Source: an uncultured Gammaproteobacteria bacterium (GTDB lineage Bacteria; Pseudomonadota; Gammaproteobacteria; HK1). From it: a DNA stretch of 64,000 nt. The notes beneath the pieces are model-generated. The model saw only the letters and a program-made list of their open reading frames with translations, was not told the origin of the DNA and ran no database searches. A program made the position numbers and the translations under genes. Of the stretch, positions 1 through 12,200 are shown piece by piece. Where the stretch lies: NCBI GenBank assembly GCA_958295465.1, contig OY282353.1, forward strand, positions 620,001 through 684,000. The letters run 5' to 3'. Position 1 is the first letter of the stretch; every line of letters begins with the position of its first letter.

Positions 1-456
1 GCGGAAGTCGTCGTGGCAGCCCTTGCAGGCCTTGCCGACCGCACCGATCTTCGAGCGCAGCGCATCGAGCCCGTCCCCCGCCACTTCGGCCAGGGCCGCC
101 GCGGCCTCCGACAGAGCCTCGGCCTTCTTGCCCGCTTCCGGCCAGGTCGTCCAGAGCTCCGGGAGCGCGCGGGTCTTCCCCGCGTACGCGCCGTTGTCGG
201 TCCCCTCGGGCCACATGGCGCCGCCCTCGACGTTGGCCATCGTGTTCAGGTGCGCGGCGTAGATCCCGGCCATCTCCGCGTCGTATTCCATTGCCCCCTT
301 GGCCATCTGGAACAGGGGGCCGGCGTACCAGCTCTGCAGGGTCATCACGGCGCGGCGCGCCTTGATCGCGTCCTCGTTCGGGTCCTTGGCGGCGGATGCG
401 GAGAGCGCGAGGGTCAGACCGATGAGGACCAGGATCCATCGAGCGAAGGAGTGCAT
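1..456 (-). CDS. Cytochrome c' / c556 family protein (3' end beyond window)
   Basis: The minus-strand frame opens with ATG at 456 and stays open to base 1, giving 152 residues with no stop, so the extreme C-terminus lies outside the window. Residues 1-22 form a hydrophobic signal peptide (SFARWILVLIGLTLALSASA), so the mature protein is periplasmic. The haem motif CKGCH is at residues 144-148, followed by DDFR. A single CxxCH close to the C-terminus of a roughly 130-residue helical domain is the hallmark of the cytochrome c' / c556 family, monohaem proteins that bind gases or carry electrons. The start is preceded on its strand by GGGAGG about 5 bases upstream. Class is clear; the exact role is not. 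Confidence 0.88.
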   Translation of the reverse strand, partial: MHSFARWILVLIGLTLALSASAAKDPNEDAIKARRAVMTLQSWYAGPLFQMAKGAMEYDAEMAGIYAAHLNTMANVEGGAMWPEGTDNGAYAGKTRALPELWTTWPEAGKKAEALSEAAAALAEVAGDGLDALRSKIGAVGKACKGCHDDFR

Positions 457-511
457 GGGAACCTCCCTTGTACATGGCGGTTCGGATGTGTGGCTACTGC
501 GCCGAGCCAGT

Positions 512-585
512 CTAGGAGTCTGCGCCGCAGAAAGATAGCCCGGCCCGGAACGATGCTGTAGGGGCGACGCATGCGTCGCCCCTAC
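512..585. repeat. IS1182-type terminal repeat remnant with 28-bp palindrome
   Basis: CTAGGAGTCTGCGCCGCAG at 512-530 matches the ends of the IS1182-family elements at 22023, 24553 and 26135. It is followed by a perfect 28-bp palindrome at 558-585 (half-site GTAGGGGCGACGCA), a REP-like hairpin. The MITE at 26135-26224 has a similar inner GTCGCCCCTAC motif, so this is probably a decayed member of the same short element. No transposase and no matching right end are visible. Confidence 0.6.
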
Positions 586-683
586 CGACGGTGATGTCCC
601 CGTGTTTGGCGACACCGCGGTACGGCGCCAATCCAACGACCGACCAGTGCGGGCGCCGGTACTCCGACGCGTAAGGGGTAGCC

Positions 684-789
684 GAAGCGGCGGCGGCCCG
701 TCGAGGGGCATCACTGGAACTTACGCAGCAGTCATTCGGCAGGCCGGGCGGAGAAGCGGCGGCGGTCCGTCGAGGGGCATCGCTGGAAC
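684..789. repeat. 37-bp direct repeat, two copies
   Basis: Two near-identical 37-bp copies lie at 684-720 and 753-789, with about three differences. Both contain AGCGGCGGCGG and GTCGAGGGGCATC. The rest of the gap between the cytochrome gene and the small membrane protein holds no ORF I can support. On the minus strand a short frame around 850-890 ends in ALEAFIGGKRG, resembling the tail of small coiled-coil proteins, possibly a decayed paralog of the next gene. Confidence 0.5.
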
Positions 790-934
790 CGCGCTTCCGC
801 GCCATTGCGGGACTCCGTCGACGGTGCGCGACTCGAAGCAATTGCCTCAGCCCCGCTTCCCGCCGATGAACGCCTCCAGTGCCGCAACACGCGCTTCCGC
901 CCTGCATCTGTTCGGAGGATGGTGACGAGGGGCG

Positions 935-1135
935 CTACGCGTTCGGGGACTCGCGGCGCGTGAAGCCTTCGAACAACCCTTCCAGCCGGGCCATCCGCTC
1001 GCGAAGGTCTCCGATGTCGCGATGAATCCCGCCGATGTCGCGGCGGAGCTCTCTCAGATTCGGGACGATGAGTACACCGAGCGCGATACCCGTGCCGATG
1101 ATGGTGATGACAAGCGCAATCGTGTCGGACGTCAC
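935..1135 (-). CDS. Small membrane protein with C-terminal coiled coil
   Basis: A 66-residue protein if the GTG at 1135 is used; GGAG lies 7 bases upstream, and a longer ATG start at 1201 lacks such a site. Residues 5-25 form one transmembrane helix (IALVITIIGTGIALGVLIV). They are followed by a charged heptad-like stretch (LRRDIGGIHRDIGDLRERM) and the ending ARLEGLFEGF. The architecture, one N-terminal helix then a short coiled coil ending in RxRLEGxF, is shared with the three tandem genes at 53510-54603. No function is known to me. It may oligomerise at the inner membrane, which is inference. Confidence 0.55.
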   Translation of the reverse strand: MTSDTIALVITIIGTGIALGVLIVPNLRELRRDIGGIHRDIGDLRERMARLEGLFEGFTRRESPNA

Positions 1136-1409
1136 GGCGGCGCTCCGGTGCGCGGGCTCTGGAGAGGATAACACCGCAGGCAGTCTTGTCCCATGAGACA
1201 TGAGCCTGAAGGGGTGGTGCGAATCCCACCAGAGGTGAGCCTGACCGAGGGGGTTTCGGGATCATCGGAGGATGATCTCGAGACTCGACATCGAACGGCT
1301 GCGCACCATTGACGAGTTGCGCGATTTCATGGCATGGGCGGTTGCAGGCTGCGCCGGGGTCAAGCGTCCCGGGAAGGAACGCGGCGGCAAGGAGGGGCGG
1401 CGGCGAGGC

Positions 1410-2957
1410 TCAGGCGCGCTCTGCCGCGAATGCGGCGACGTTGCGTTCCTCCCGGCTGAACTCCACCCCGACCAGATGGATCGGCTGCCCGAGACGACGG
1501 TACTTGTCGGCGTAGCCCTTCTCCTCGAGCTGCGCCATCGCGGTCCCCTCGGGCTCCTTCTCCACCGTCTTGAGCTCGAACAGGTAGACCTGATCATTGA
1601 ATAACACCGCCATGTCCAGCCGCCCGCGGCTGGTGCTGTCTTCCACCCGCACGTCCAGACCCGCGGCGGCGAACCAGGAGTAGAACACGCTCGCGTAGTA
1701 GCCCTCGTAGCGGGCGATGTCGTTCTTCGTATGCCACTGGTAGGGGATGCCGGCGAAGAACGACCGGAACAGTGCATCCAGCCCGTCGAAATCGTTCTCG
1801 CGCAGCAGTTGGCGGAGGCGAAGGTGGTCCTTCGTCCGGTGCGACCCCTCCGGCGTCATGGCCCGGAGCAGGCTGCCGTTCAGGCTCTGGCGCACCTCGC
1901 GGTTCGGATACTCCAGCCGGTAGAGGGCTTCGCCGTCGAAGTCCTCTTCGCCGGCGATCGTCAGGTAGCCGGTCTGGAACAGCAGCGCCTCGGTGGCCAT
2001 CTCGTCCACGTCGAAGGCGGACAGCAGGGCGTCGGTGCCCATCATGCCGTCCAGCTCCGGGGAGGCGACGCGGCGGCGCAGCAGCGTGTCGATGAGGAAC
2101 CTCGGCGTCCCGGTCTCGAACCAGTGCGCCTTGAACTTGCGGGTGTCGAAGAGGAGCAGGATGTCGAAGGGGTTGTAGACCCTGTCTTCGCCGAGCCAGT
2201 GGTAACCGTTGTACCAGTCGCGGATGGCCTGCCGGTCCAGGCCGGGCAACTCCGGCGCGAACACGGTGTCCAGGTCCGTGTCGGTGTAACCGCAGATGGC
2301 GGAGTAGCGCGGGTCCAGCGTGATGTCCTTCAGGTTGTTGAGACCTGAGAACACGCTGACCTTGGAGAACTTGCTCACCCCCGTGAGCAGCGTGAACCTG
2401 ACGTGCGCGTCGCTGGCCTTGATGGCCGAGTACAGTCCGCGTAGCGAGTCACGGTTGGCGCGCGCCAGCTCCGGCTTCCCCAGGGCATCCAGGATCGGCC
2501 TGTCGTACTCGTCGACCAGGACCACCACCCGCTGTCCCGTACGCTCGTGCAGCGTGGCGAGCAGGCGGCGGAAGCGGGCCGGGCCGCTGGAGTAACGGGA
2601 TTCGATGCCGGCGCCTTCTTCGACGGCATCGAGCTGCGCCCCCACGTCTTCGCGCAGGTAGTCCGGGTCGTTGAAGTCACCGGCGCTGAAGTCGAGCCGC
2701 ACGACGGGATGGCGCACCGACCAGTCCCAGCGGTCGTGGACGTCCAATCCCTCGAACAGCGGCTCGTTGCCCTCGAACAGCTCCTTCAGGGTGTCCACGA
2801 ACAGGCTCTTGCCGAAACGCCGCGGACGTGACAGGAAATAGTGGGTGCCCTCCTCCACCAGGCGCCGTGCGTAGGCCGTCTTGTCCACGTAGTAACACCC
2901 TTCCTCACGGATCGTGCGGAAGGTCTGGATACCGATGGGCAGCTTGCGCCTCGTCAT
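1410..2957 (-). CDS. AAA-ATPase-like / PD-(D/E)XK nuclease-like protein
   Basis: 515 residues. The N-terminal half is the AAA-ATPase-like domain typical of this family: it opens with the TFRTIREEGCYYVDKT block, has a Walker A-like RPRRFGKS around residues 44-51 and a Walker B VVVLVDEYD at 144-152. The C-terminal part carries a PD-(D/E)XK nuclease-like core, with D448 in GRLDMAV and ELK at 461-463. This architecture is widespread in bacteria in many paralogous copies. Biochemical function is not established, and links to mobile or defence DNA are suspected only. Length is normal for the family. The gene stands alone between repeats and the giant adhesin. Confidence 0.85.
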   Translation of the reverse strand: MTRRKLPIGIQTFRTIREEGCYYVDKTAYARRLVEEGTHYFLSRPRRFGKSLFVDTLKELFEGNEPLFEGLDVHDRWDWSVRHPVVRLDFSAGDFNDPDYLREDVGAQLDAVEEGAGIESRYSSGPARFRRLLATLHERTGQRVVVLVDEYDRPILDALGKPELARANRDSLRGLYSAIKASDAHVRFTLLTGVSKFSKVSVFSGLNNLKDITLDPRYSAICGYTDTDLDTVFAPELPGLDRQAIRDWYNGYHWLGEDRVYNPFDILLLFDTRKFKAHWFETGTPRFLIDTLLRRRVASPELDGMMGTDALLSAFDVDEMATEALLFQTGYLTIAGEEDFDGEALYRLEYPNREVRQSLNGSLLRAMTPEGSHRTKDHLRLRQLLRENDFDGLDALFRSFFAGIPYQWHTKNDIARYEGYYASVFYSWFAAAGLDVRVEDSTSRGRLDMAVLFNDQVYLFELKTVEKEPEGTAMAQLEEKGYADKYRRLGQPIHLVGVEFSREERNVAAFAAERA

Positions 2958-3243
2958 GGGCGCACCATAGCCCCCGCCTCGGAGGCCGTCAAAGACGAGC
3001 CCGGAGGGAAAAGCGCCATCTTTTCGACATGTTGGAGATCAACCGCCCGATCCCGTGATACACCGGCGAACATCGGCCGGCGGGTTTTGCCTGTCACCCG
3101 ATTCCCGGCAGGCGGCAGCAATGTCCGGCAACGATCGAATCGCCCTGACACGACCGGGGCCGGGGGGCGGTTCGTGAACGTCTCCCGACCCGCCGGGCGA
3201 GACACCCGCGTCCGTCAGGATGCACCTCCCCGGGACGGGCCGC

Positions 3244-6200
3244 CTACCAGCGCATCCGCCCGCGCAGCATCAGGCCGTGCCCGGCGCGCTCGGTGCGGCT
3301 CTCCCGGCGCTCGCCTTCGAGGTCCAGCTCGAACGCCGGACCGAGCAGGAAGCGCGCCCCCACCCGGTAGCCGCGCGTGCCGCCCTCGGACAGTCCAAGG
3401 CCGCAGGGGGTCAGCACCCCGGCGAACGCCGCCAGGCCGTAGCCCATCTCGGTGTCCAGCCGTGCAGTCGGGGATGCGCCGGTGGTTCCGGCTCCGGTGG
3501 CCCCGGCACCGCTCCCGGCCCCGGCGCCCTCCCACAGCCGCGAGAGGCCGCTTCCGGTGTCCCCATACGAGGGCGCCAGACGTAGCGACAGCCCCCGGCC
3601 CGAGGCCGGTTCCAGCCGCACCGCCCCGCCCACGCTCCAGTCCTCCGTCGCGCCCTCGTGCGCGAGCAGCACCCGGCCCGCCACGTCCGCGCGGAGGCCC
3701 AGGGCCGGGTGCGCGTAGTCCAGCCCGCCCCCGAGCTCCACCCCCGCCCCGGTCTCGCCGTCGCCCCCGTCGAAGCGCATCCCCAGCTCCACCGAGGGCG
3801 TGACCGCCGCACCCCCGCCCAACGCGAACGCCCGCGCGCCTTCGGCCGCCACCCGCAGCCGGTGGGTCCTGACCGCAAGCCCCGCGATGCGCTCGCCGTT
3901 GTCCTCGACGGCGAGCCGCGTCGTCCACGCCTCGCCCTTGAGGTCCACGGTCACCGGGCCGAAGACCCCCGGCCCCTCGCCCGAGAGCACCCGCACGCTC
4001 CCGCCCGCCGCGGCGCTGCGCAACGTGCTGTCGCTCGTGTGCCGGCCCGCCTCGCCGTCGGTGAGGGTGACGTCGCCCCGGCCGTAGCCGAGCGACGCCC
4101 AGGCGTGCGTCCCCGCCGGCCATGCCCACCCCACGTAGGGATGCGCGCTCGTCATCCGGCTCTCGTACTCGCCCTTGACCGTCTTGCCGAGGGCTTCGGC
4201 GGACGTGTCGGTGTAGTCGAAGCGCCCCTTGCTCACCGAGAGTGCGAGTCCGGCCAATCCCCCGGCCCCGAAGCGGGCGTCCATCCCCAGGTGCGCGCCG
4301 AACAGGTGGCCGTCCCAGTCCACCGCGCTACCGTCGCCGTCGCCGGCGAGGCTGCGGTAGTCGCCCGCCCCCCAGACGGTCACGCGCGCACCGGTGTCCG
4401 TGGCGGGGTCGGCGCCGAGGCCGGTCGCGGTCCCGCCCCCCGCGCCGTCTCTCTCACCGGCCCCGGAGAGCGCGAGGGCGAAGCGCCGCCCGGCGAGCCC
4501 CTGCTTCCACGACCACGTGCCATCCTCAATGGCCTGCTCGTTCGCCTGGAGGAGGCCGGTGAGCCCCGTGAGCACGTCCGCGGAGGCCATCGCGCCTGGG
4601 GCGCCGGCCCCGGCCCCGGAGAGCGCCTGCCCGATGCGCCCGCTCACCGCGTCCATCGTACTCGCGGTCATCGCCCGGGAGAGGTCGGGCAGGAGGGCTT
4701 CGTTGATGCCCTTCAGGCGCACCCGCAGCCGGTCCAGCACCTCGATGGTGAAGGTGAGCGTCGCGGTCTCGCCGTCGGCGTCGGTGGCGGTCAGCGTGTA
4801 GGTGGCCTGGGCGGCCACCGCGGTGGGCGTGCCGGTGAGGGTGCCGCCGCTCCTCGCATCGGCCGGGGCGGTGTACTCGAGCACCTTGGGCAAGGCCGAG
4901 GCCGGTCCCGGCCCGGTCAGCGCATAGGTCAACGGGAGGTCGCCGCCCGTCGCCGCAGGCAGGACGAGAGGGTCAATCTCCAGGCCCTGCACGTAGCGTT
5001 GCGCCGGCACCTGTGCACCGCCGAAGCTCGGCATCAGGTTCGACACGTCCGGCGCCACCTCGATGGTGAAGCGGAGCGTCGCGGTATCGCCGTCGGCGTC
5101 GGTGGCGGTCAGGGTCCAGGCGGCGGCTTGCGCGGGCACGGTGGGCTTGCCGGTGAGGGTGCCGCCGCTCGTGGCATCGGCCGGGGCGGTGTACCCGAGC
5201 CCCTCGGGCAAGTCCGGCGCGAGCGTATAGGCGAGCGGCCCGTCGCCGCCGGTGGCCGCAGGCAGGACGAGGGGGTCAATCTCCAGGCCCTGCACGTAGC
5301 GTTGCGCCGGCACCTGTGCATCGCCGAAGCTCGGCATCAGGTCGTCGTAGCCCACCGCGAACGGGGAGAGCGCGGTCACTCCGGAGGCGCACACCAGATC
5401 GCGGGCCGCGTCGTCGCGCGAGCGCGCCACCGCCGCCCAGCCGCTCGCGCCGTAGTGCAGCAGCCGCAGCCCCCGTTCCCCGGCCTCTGCGCGCAAGGCC
5501 GCGACCACCGGCAGGCAGAGCTCCACGCCCCCGGACGGGACGGGCTGCGCGGCCACGTCCACCACCGTGCGCCGGTCGGGGTCTTCCCCGAGCCCGAAGC
5601 GGGTGCTCTCGAAGGGCACACCGGGGGCGGGCGGGGCGAAGCGCAACGCCACGTCCCGGTCGAGCGCGACCGGGAGGAGGACCACCACCCCCGCCGGCAC
5701 GCCGTCGCCCTCCACCACCGTCACCGTGTGCCCGTTCACCGTGCGCGTGGTGGTGCCCGGCCCGGTCGTCTCCACCCGCAGGTCCGCATCGTCGTCGTCG
5801 GTGATCGTACCCGTGCCGGTGGCCGTCCCAATGGTCGCGTTCGCCGCGTTGCTCAACGTCACCACGACGGTCTCGTCCGCCTCGTCGAGCACATCGCCGG
5901 CCACCGTCACGGCGATGGTCTGGCTCGTCGTCCCCGCCGCGAACGTCAGCGTGCCGCCGGTGATCGCCGTGTAATCCGTCCCCGATGTGGCCGTCCCCGT
6001 GGTGGCGTCCGCATACTGAACCGTCACCTCCCTTCCGCTCGCCGCGCTCAACGTCACCGTGAACGTCAGGGCCGCTGAACCGCTGTCCTCCTCCATCACG
6101 CTCGGCGAGTCGATCGAAACCGTCGGCGCTCCGTCGTCGTCGGTGATCGTCCCCGTGCCGGTGGCCGTCCCAATGGTCGCGTACGCCGCGTTGCTCAACG

Positions 6201-9200
6201 TCACCACGACGGTCTCGTCCGCCTCGTCCGTGGTGTCGCCCGTCACGGAGACGTCAATCGTCTGCGTGGTCGTCCCCGCCGCGAACGTCAGCGTGCCGCC
6301 GGTGATCGCCTCGTAGTCCGTTCCCGAAGTCGCGGCGCCGCCCGTCCCCTCCGCCCAGTCCACCGTCACCTGCTGGCCGCTCGCCGCGCTCAACGTCACC
6401 GTGAACGTCAGGTTCGCCGAACCGCTGTCCCCCTCGTTCACGCTCGGCGAGTTGACCGACAGCGCCGGCCCATCGTCGTTCGTGATCGTCCCCGTCCCGG
6501 TGCCCGCCGTATTCGACACGGCCGCGTTCATCGGGCTGCTCAGCGACACCACCACCGTCTCGTTCGACTCGACCAGCGTGTCGCCCGTCACCGACACGTC
6601 GAAGCTCCGGCTCGTCGTCCCCGCCGCGAACGTCAGCGTGCCGCCGGTGATCGCCGTGTAGTCCGTCCCCGATGTCGCCGTCCCCGTGGTGGCGTCCGCA
6701 TACTGAACCGTCACCTCCCTTCCGCTCGCCGCGCTCAGCGTCACCGTGAACGTCAGGGCCGCTGAACCGCTGTCCCCCTCCGTCACGCTCGGCGAGTCGA
6801 TCGAAACCGTCGGCGCTCCGTCGTCGTCGGTGATCGTCCCCGTGCCGCTCGCCGTCGAGATCGTCGCGTTCGTCGCGCTGCTCAGCGACACCACCACCGT
6901 CTCGTCCGCCTCGTCCGCGGTGTCGCCCGTCACGGAGACGTCAATCGTCTGCGTGGTCGTCCCCGCCGCGAACGTCAGCGTGCCGCCGGTGATCGCCGTG
7001 TAGTCGGTGCCCGAGATTGCGGTGCCGGTGCCCGCGTCCGCGTAGGCCACCGTCACCTGCCGCCCGCTCGCGGCGCTCAAGCTCACGGTGAAGGTCAGGG
7101 TCCCGCCCGTCGCCCCCGTCCCCTCCGCCTCGCTCGGGCTGTTGATGGCGAGCGTGGGCATCGCGTCGTCATCGGTCACGGTCCCCGTGCCGGTGGCGGT
7201 GGCGAGGGTCGCGTTGACGGGGTTGCTCAACGTGAGCGCGATGGTCTCGTCCGCCTCGTCGAGCACGTCTCCGGCCACCGTCACGGCGATGGTCTGGCTG
7301 GTCGTCCCCGCCGCGAAGGTGAGCGTCCCGGCGGGAATCACCGTGTAATCCGTCCCGGACGTGGCCGTGCCGGTCCCGGCGTCGGCGTAGGCCACCATCA
7401 CCTGCTGGCCGCTCGCCTCGCTCAACGTCACGGTGAAGGTCAGGGTCGCCGTCCCGCTGTCGCCCTCCGTCATGCTCGGCGCGTCGATGGAGAGCGTGGG
7501 CGGATCGTCGTCGTCCGTGATCGTCCCCGTGCCGGTGCCCGTCGCGATCGTCGCGTTCGTCGGACTGCTCAGGGTTACCACGATGGTCTCGTTCGCCTCG
7601 TCGGTCGTGTCGCCCGTCACCGCCACGGTGAAGGTCTGGCTGGTCGTCCCCGCTGTGAAGGTCAACGTCCCGTCCGTGATCGCCGTGTAGTCCGTCCCCG
7701 ACGTGGCTGTGCCGGTCCCGGCGTCGGTGTAGCCCACCGTCACCTGCCGGACGCTCGCCGCGCTCAGCGTCACCGTGAACGTCAGGTTCGTCGAGCCGCT
7801 GTCACCCTCCGTCACGCTCGGCGAGTCGATCGACACCGTCGACCCGTCGTCGTCCGTGATCGTCCCCGTCCCGTTCGCCGTCGAAATGGTCGCGTTCGTC
7901 GGGCTGCTCAGGGTCACCACGACGGTCTCGTTCGCCTCGTCGGTCGTGTCGCCCGTCACCGACACGTTGAAGGTCTGGCTGGTCGTCCCCACCGCGAAGG
8001 TCAGCGTCCCGGCGGTAATCGCCGTGTAGTCCGTTCCCGACGTGGCCGTGCCGGTCCCGGCGTCCGCGTAGGCCACCGTCACCTGCTGGACGCTCGCCGC
8101 GCTCAAGCTCACCGTGAACGTCAGGTTCGTCGAGCCGCTGTCACCCTCCGTCACGCTCGGCGAGTCGATCGACACCGTCGGCCCGTCGTCGTCCGTGATC
8201 GTCCCCGTCCCGGTACCCGTCGCGATCGTCGCGTTCGTCGGGCTGCTCAGGGTCACCACGACGGTCTCGTTCGTCTCGTCGGTCGTATCGCCCGTCACCG
8301 CCACGTTGAAGGTCTGGCTGGTTGTCCCCGCCGTGAAGGTCAATGTGCCGCCGGTGATGGCCGTGTAGTCGGTCCCGGAAGTCGCGGTGCCACCCGTCCC
8401 TGCCCCCCAGTCCACCGTCACCTGCTGGACGCTCGCCGCGCTCAACGTCGCCGTGAACGTCAGGTTCGTCGAGCCGCTGTCCCCCTCCGTCACGCTCGGC
8501 GAGTCAATCGACACCGTCGGCCCGTCGTCGTCCGTGATCGTCCCCGTGCCGCTCGCTGTCGAAATGGTCGCGTTCGTCGGGCTGCTCAGGGTCACCACGA
8601 CGGTCTCGTTCGCCTCGTCGGTCGTATCGCCCGTCACCGATACGTTGAAGGTCTGGCTGGTCGTCCCCGCCGCGAAGGTCAGCGTGCCGGCGGTGATCGC
8701 CATGTAGTCCGTCCCCGAAGTGGCTGTGCCGCTCCTGGCGTCCGCGTAGGCCACCGTCACCTGCTGGACGCTCGCCGCGCTCAAGCTCACCGTGAACGTC
8801 AGGTTCGTCGAGCCGCTGTTCCCCTCCGTCACGCTTGGCGAGTTGATCGATACCGTCGGCCCGTCGTCGTCCGTGATCGTCCCCGTGCCGGTGCCCGTCG
8901 CGATCGTCGCGTTCGTCGGACTGCTCAGGGTCACCACGACGGTCTCGTTCGCCTCGTCGGTCGTGTCGCCCGTCACCGACACGTTGAAGGTCTGGCTGGT
9001 CGTCCCCACCGCGAAGGTCAGCGTGCCGCCGCTGATCGCCGTGTAGTCCGTCCCCGACGTGGCCGTGCCGGTCTCGGCGTCGGTGTAGTCCACCGTCACC
9101 TGCTGGACGCTCGCCGCGCTCAGCGTCACCGTGAACGTCAGGTTCGTCGAGCCGCTGTCACCCTCCGTCACGCTCGGCGAGTCGATCGACACCGTCGGCG

Positions 9201-12200
9201 CGTCGTCGTTCGTGATCGTCCCCGTGCCGGTGCCCGTCGCGATCGTCGCGTTCGTCGGGTCGCTCAGGGTCACCACGACGGTCTCGTTCGCCTCGTCGGT
9301 CGTGTCGCCCGTCACCGCCACGGTGAAGGTCTGGCTGGTCGTCCCCACCGGGAAGGTCAGCGTCCCGCCCGTGATGGCCGTGTAGTCCGTGCCGGACGTG
9401 GCCGTGCCGTTCGTGACGTCCGGGTCATCCACGGCGTCCGCGTAGGCCACCGTCACCTGCTGGACGCTCGTCGCGCTCAACGTCACCGTGAAGGTCAGGT
9501 TCGTCGAGCCGCTGTCGCCTTCCGTCACGCTCGGCGAGTCAATCGACACCGTCGGCCCGTCGTCGTCCGTGATCGTCCCCGTGCCGGTACCCGTCGCGAT
9601 CGTCGCGCTCGTCGGGTCGCTCAGGGTCACCACGACGGTCTCGTTCAACTCGTCGGTCGTATCGCCGGTCACCGCCACGTTGAAGGTCTGGCTGGTTGTC
9701 CCCGCCGTGAAGGTCAGCGTCCCGCCGGTGATGGCCGTGTAGTCCGTCCCGGAAGTAGCGGTGCCACCCGTCCCTGGCCCCCAGTCCACCGTCACCTGCT
9801 GGACGCTCGTCGCGCTCAACGTCGCCGTGAACGTCAGGTTCGTCGAGCCGCTGTCCCCCTCCGTCACGCTCGGCGAGTTGATCGACAGCGTCGGCCCGTC
9901 GTCGTCCGTGATCGTCCCCGTGCCGTTCGCCGTCGAAATGGTCGCGTTCGTCGGGCTGCTCAGGGTCACCACGACGGTCTCGTTCAACTCGTCGGTCGTA
10001 TCGCCCGTCACCGATACGTTGAAGGTCTGGCTGGTCGTCCCCGCCGCGAAGGTCAGCGTCCCGCCCGTGATGGCCGTGTAGTCCGTGCCGGACGTGGCCG
10101 TGCCGTTCGTGACGTCCGGGTCATCCACGGCGTCCGCGTAGGCCACCGTCACCTGCTGGACGCTCGTCGCGCTCAACGTCACCGTGAACGTCAGGTTCGT
10201 CGAGCCGCTGTCACCCTCCGTCACGCTCGGCGAGTCAATCGACACCGTCGGCCCGTCATCGTCCGTGATCGTCCCCGTCCCGGTACCCGTCGCGATCGTC
10301 GCGTTCGTCGGGCTGCTCAGGGTCACCACGACGGTCTCGTTCAACTCGTCGGTCGTATCGCCCGTCACCGCCACGTTGAAGGTCTGGCTGGTTGTCCCCG
10401 CCGTGAAGGTCAATGTGCCGCCGGTGATCGCCGTGTAGTCGGTCCCGGAAGTCGCGGAGCCACCCGTCCCTGCCCCCCAGTCCACCGTCACCTGCTGGAC
10501 GCTCGCCGCGCTCAACGTCGCCGTGAAGGTCAGGTTCGTCGAACCGCTGTCGCCCTCCGTCACGCTCGGCGAGTCGATCGACAGCGTCGGCCCGTCGTCG
10601 TCCGTGATCGTCCCCGTGCCGGTACCCGTCGTAGCGGATACGGTCGCGTTCGTCGCGCCGCTCAGGGTCACCAAGACGGTTTCGTTCACCTCGTCGGTCG
10701 TATCGCCGGTCACCGCCACGTTGAAGGTCTGGCTGGTCGTCCCCGCCGTGAAGGTCAGCGTCCCGCCCGCGATCGTCGTGTAGTCGGTCCCCGCCGTGGC
10801 CGTGCCGCTTCCGGCGTCGGCGTAAGCCACCGTCACCTGCCGGCCGCTTGCCGCGCTCAACCTCACCGTGAACGTCATGGTCGTCGAACCGCTGTCACCC
10901 TCGGCCACGCTCGGCGAGTCGATCGACAGCGTCGGCGTCGCATCGTCGTCCGTGATCGTTCCCGTGCCGGTACCCACCGTACTGGATATGGCCGCGTTCG
11001 TCGGGCTGCTCAACGTCACCACCACCGTCTCGTTCGCCTCGTCCAGCGTGTCGCCCAGCACTGACACGTTGAAGGTCTGGCTGGTCGTCCCCGCCGCGAA
11101 GGTCAGCGTCCCGGCGGTGATGGCCGTGTAGTCGGTCCCGGAAGTCGCGGTGCCGCCCGTCCCCTCCGCCCAGTCCACCGTCACCTGCTGGGCGCTCGCC
11201 GGACTCAAGGTCACCGTGAACGTCAGGTTGGTCGAGCCGCTGTTCCCCTCCGACACGCTCGGCGAGTTGATCGACAGCGCCGGCGCGCCATCGTCGTCCG
11301 TCAGGCTGAGCGTGGCCGAGTTCACCGTCAGGTCGCCTGAGGCGCCGCTCACCGTGATCGTCTCGTCGGTCTCGTCCGCCGTGTCGTCCGTCGGCGTCAG
11401 CGTGAACGTCCCGGTCTGGCTCGCCGCCCCCGCCCCAATCGTAATATCGAAGTCCGATACCGCCGTGAAGTCCACCGCCGTCGCCGTGCCGCTGCCCGCC
11501 ACGCTCACCGTCACCGTCGTCGCCGCGGCGAACCGGGTCGTGCCGTCCACCGTGGCCGTCACCGTGATCAGGGTCGCCCCGTCGCCCTCGCCCACGCTGC
11601 TCTTATCCACCGTCAACGTGATCTCGGGCTCTTTATCGTCGTCGGTGATCGTCCCCGTGCCGGTACCCGCCGCCGTACTTGATATGGTCGCGTTCGCGGG
11701 GCTGCTCAACTCCACCACGACGGTCTCGTGCGACTCGTCCAGGACGTCGCCCAACACCGCCACGGTGAAGGTCTGGCTCGTCGTCCCCGCCGTGAAGGTC
11801 AGCGTGCCACCGGTGATCGCCGTGTAATCCGTCCCCGACGTGGCGGTGCCGACGGTGTCGCCGGTCCCCTCTGCCCAATCCACCGTCACCTGCTTGCCGC
11901 TCGCCGCGCTCAACCTCACCGTGAACGTCAGGTTCGTCGAACCACTGTCCCCCTCCGTCACGCTCGGCGAGTTGATCGACAGCGTCGGCGTCGCATCGTC
12001 GTCCGTGATCGTCCCCGTGCCGGTACCCGTCGAGATCGTCGCGTTCGTCGGAGTGCTCAGGGTCACCACGACGGTCTCATTCGTCTCGTCCAGCGCATCG
12101 CCCAGCACTGATACGTTGAAGGTCTGGCTGGTCGTCCCCACCGCGAAGGTCAGCGTCCCGGCGGTAATCGCCGTGTAGTCCGTTCCCGACGTGGCCGTGC

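Noticed and set aside
1272..1604. Plus-strand frame starting MISRLDIERLRTIDELRDF
   Set aside because: Only the first 20 residues look protein-like; the rest is antisense to the AAA-ATPase gene. Too little to call a gene fragment.
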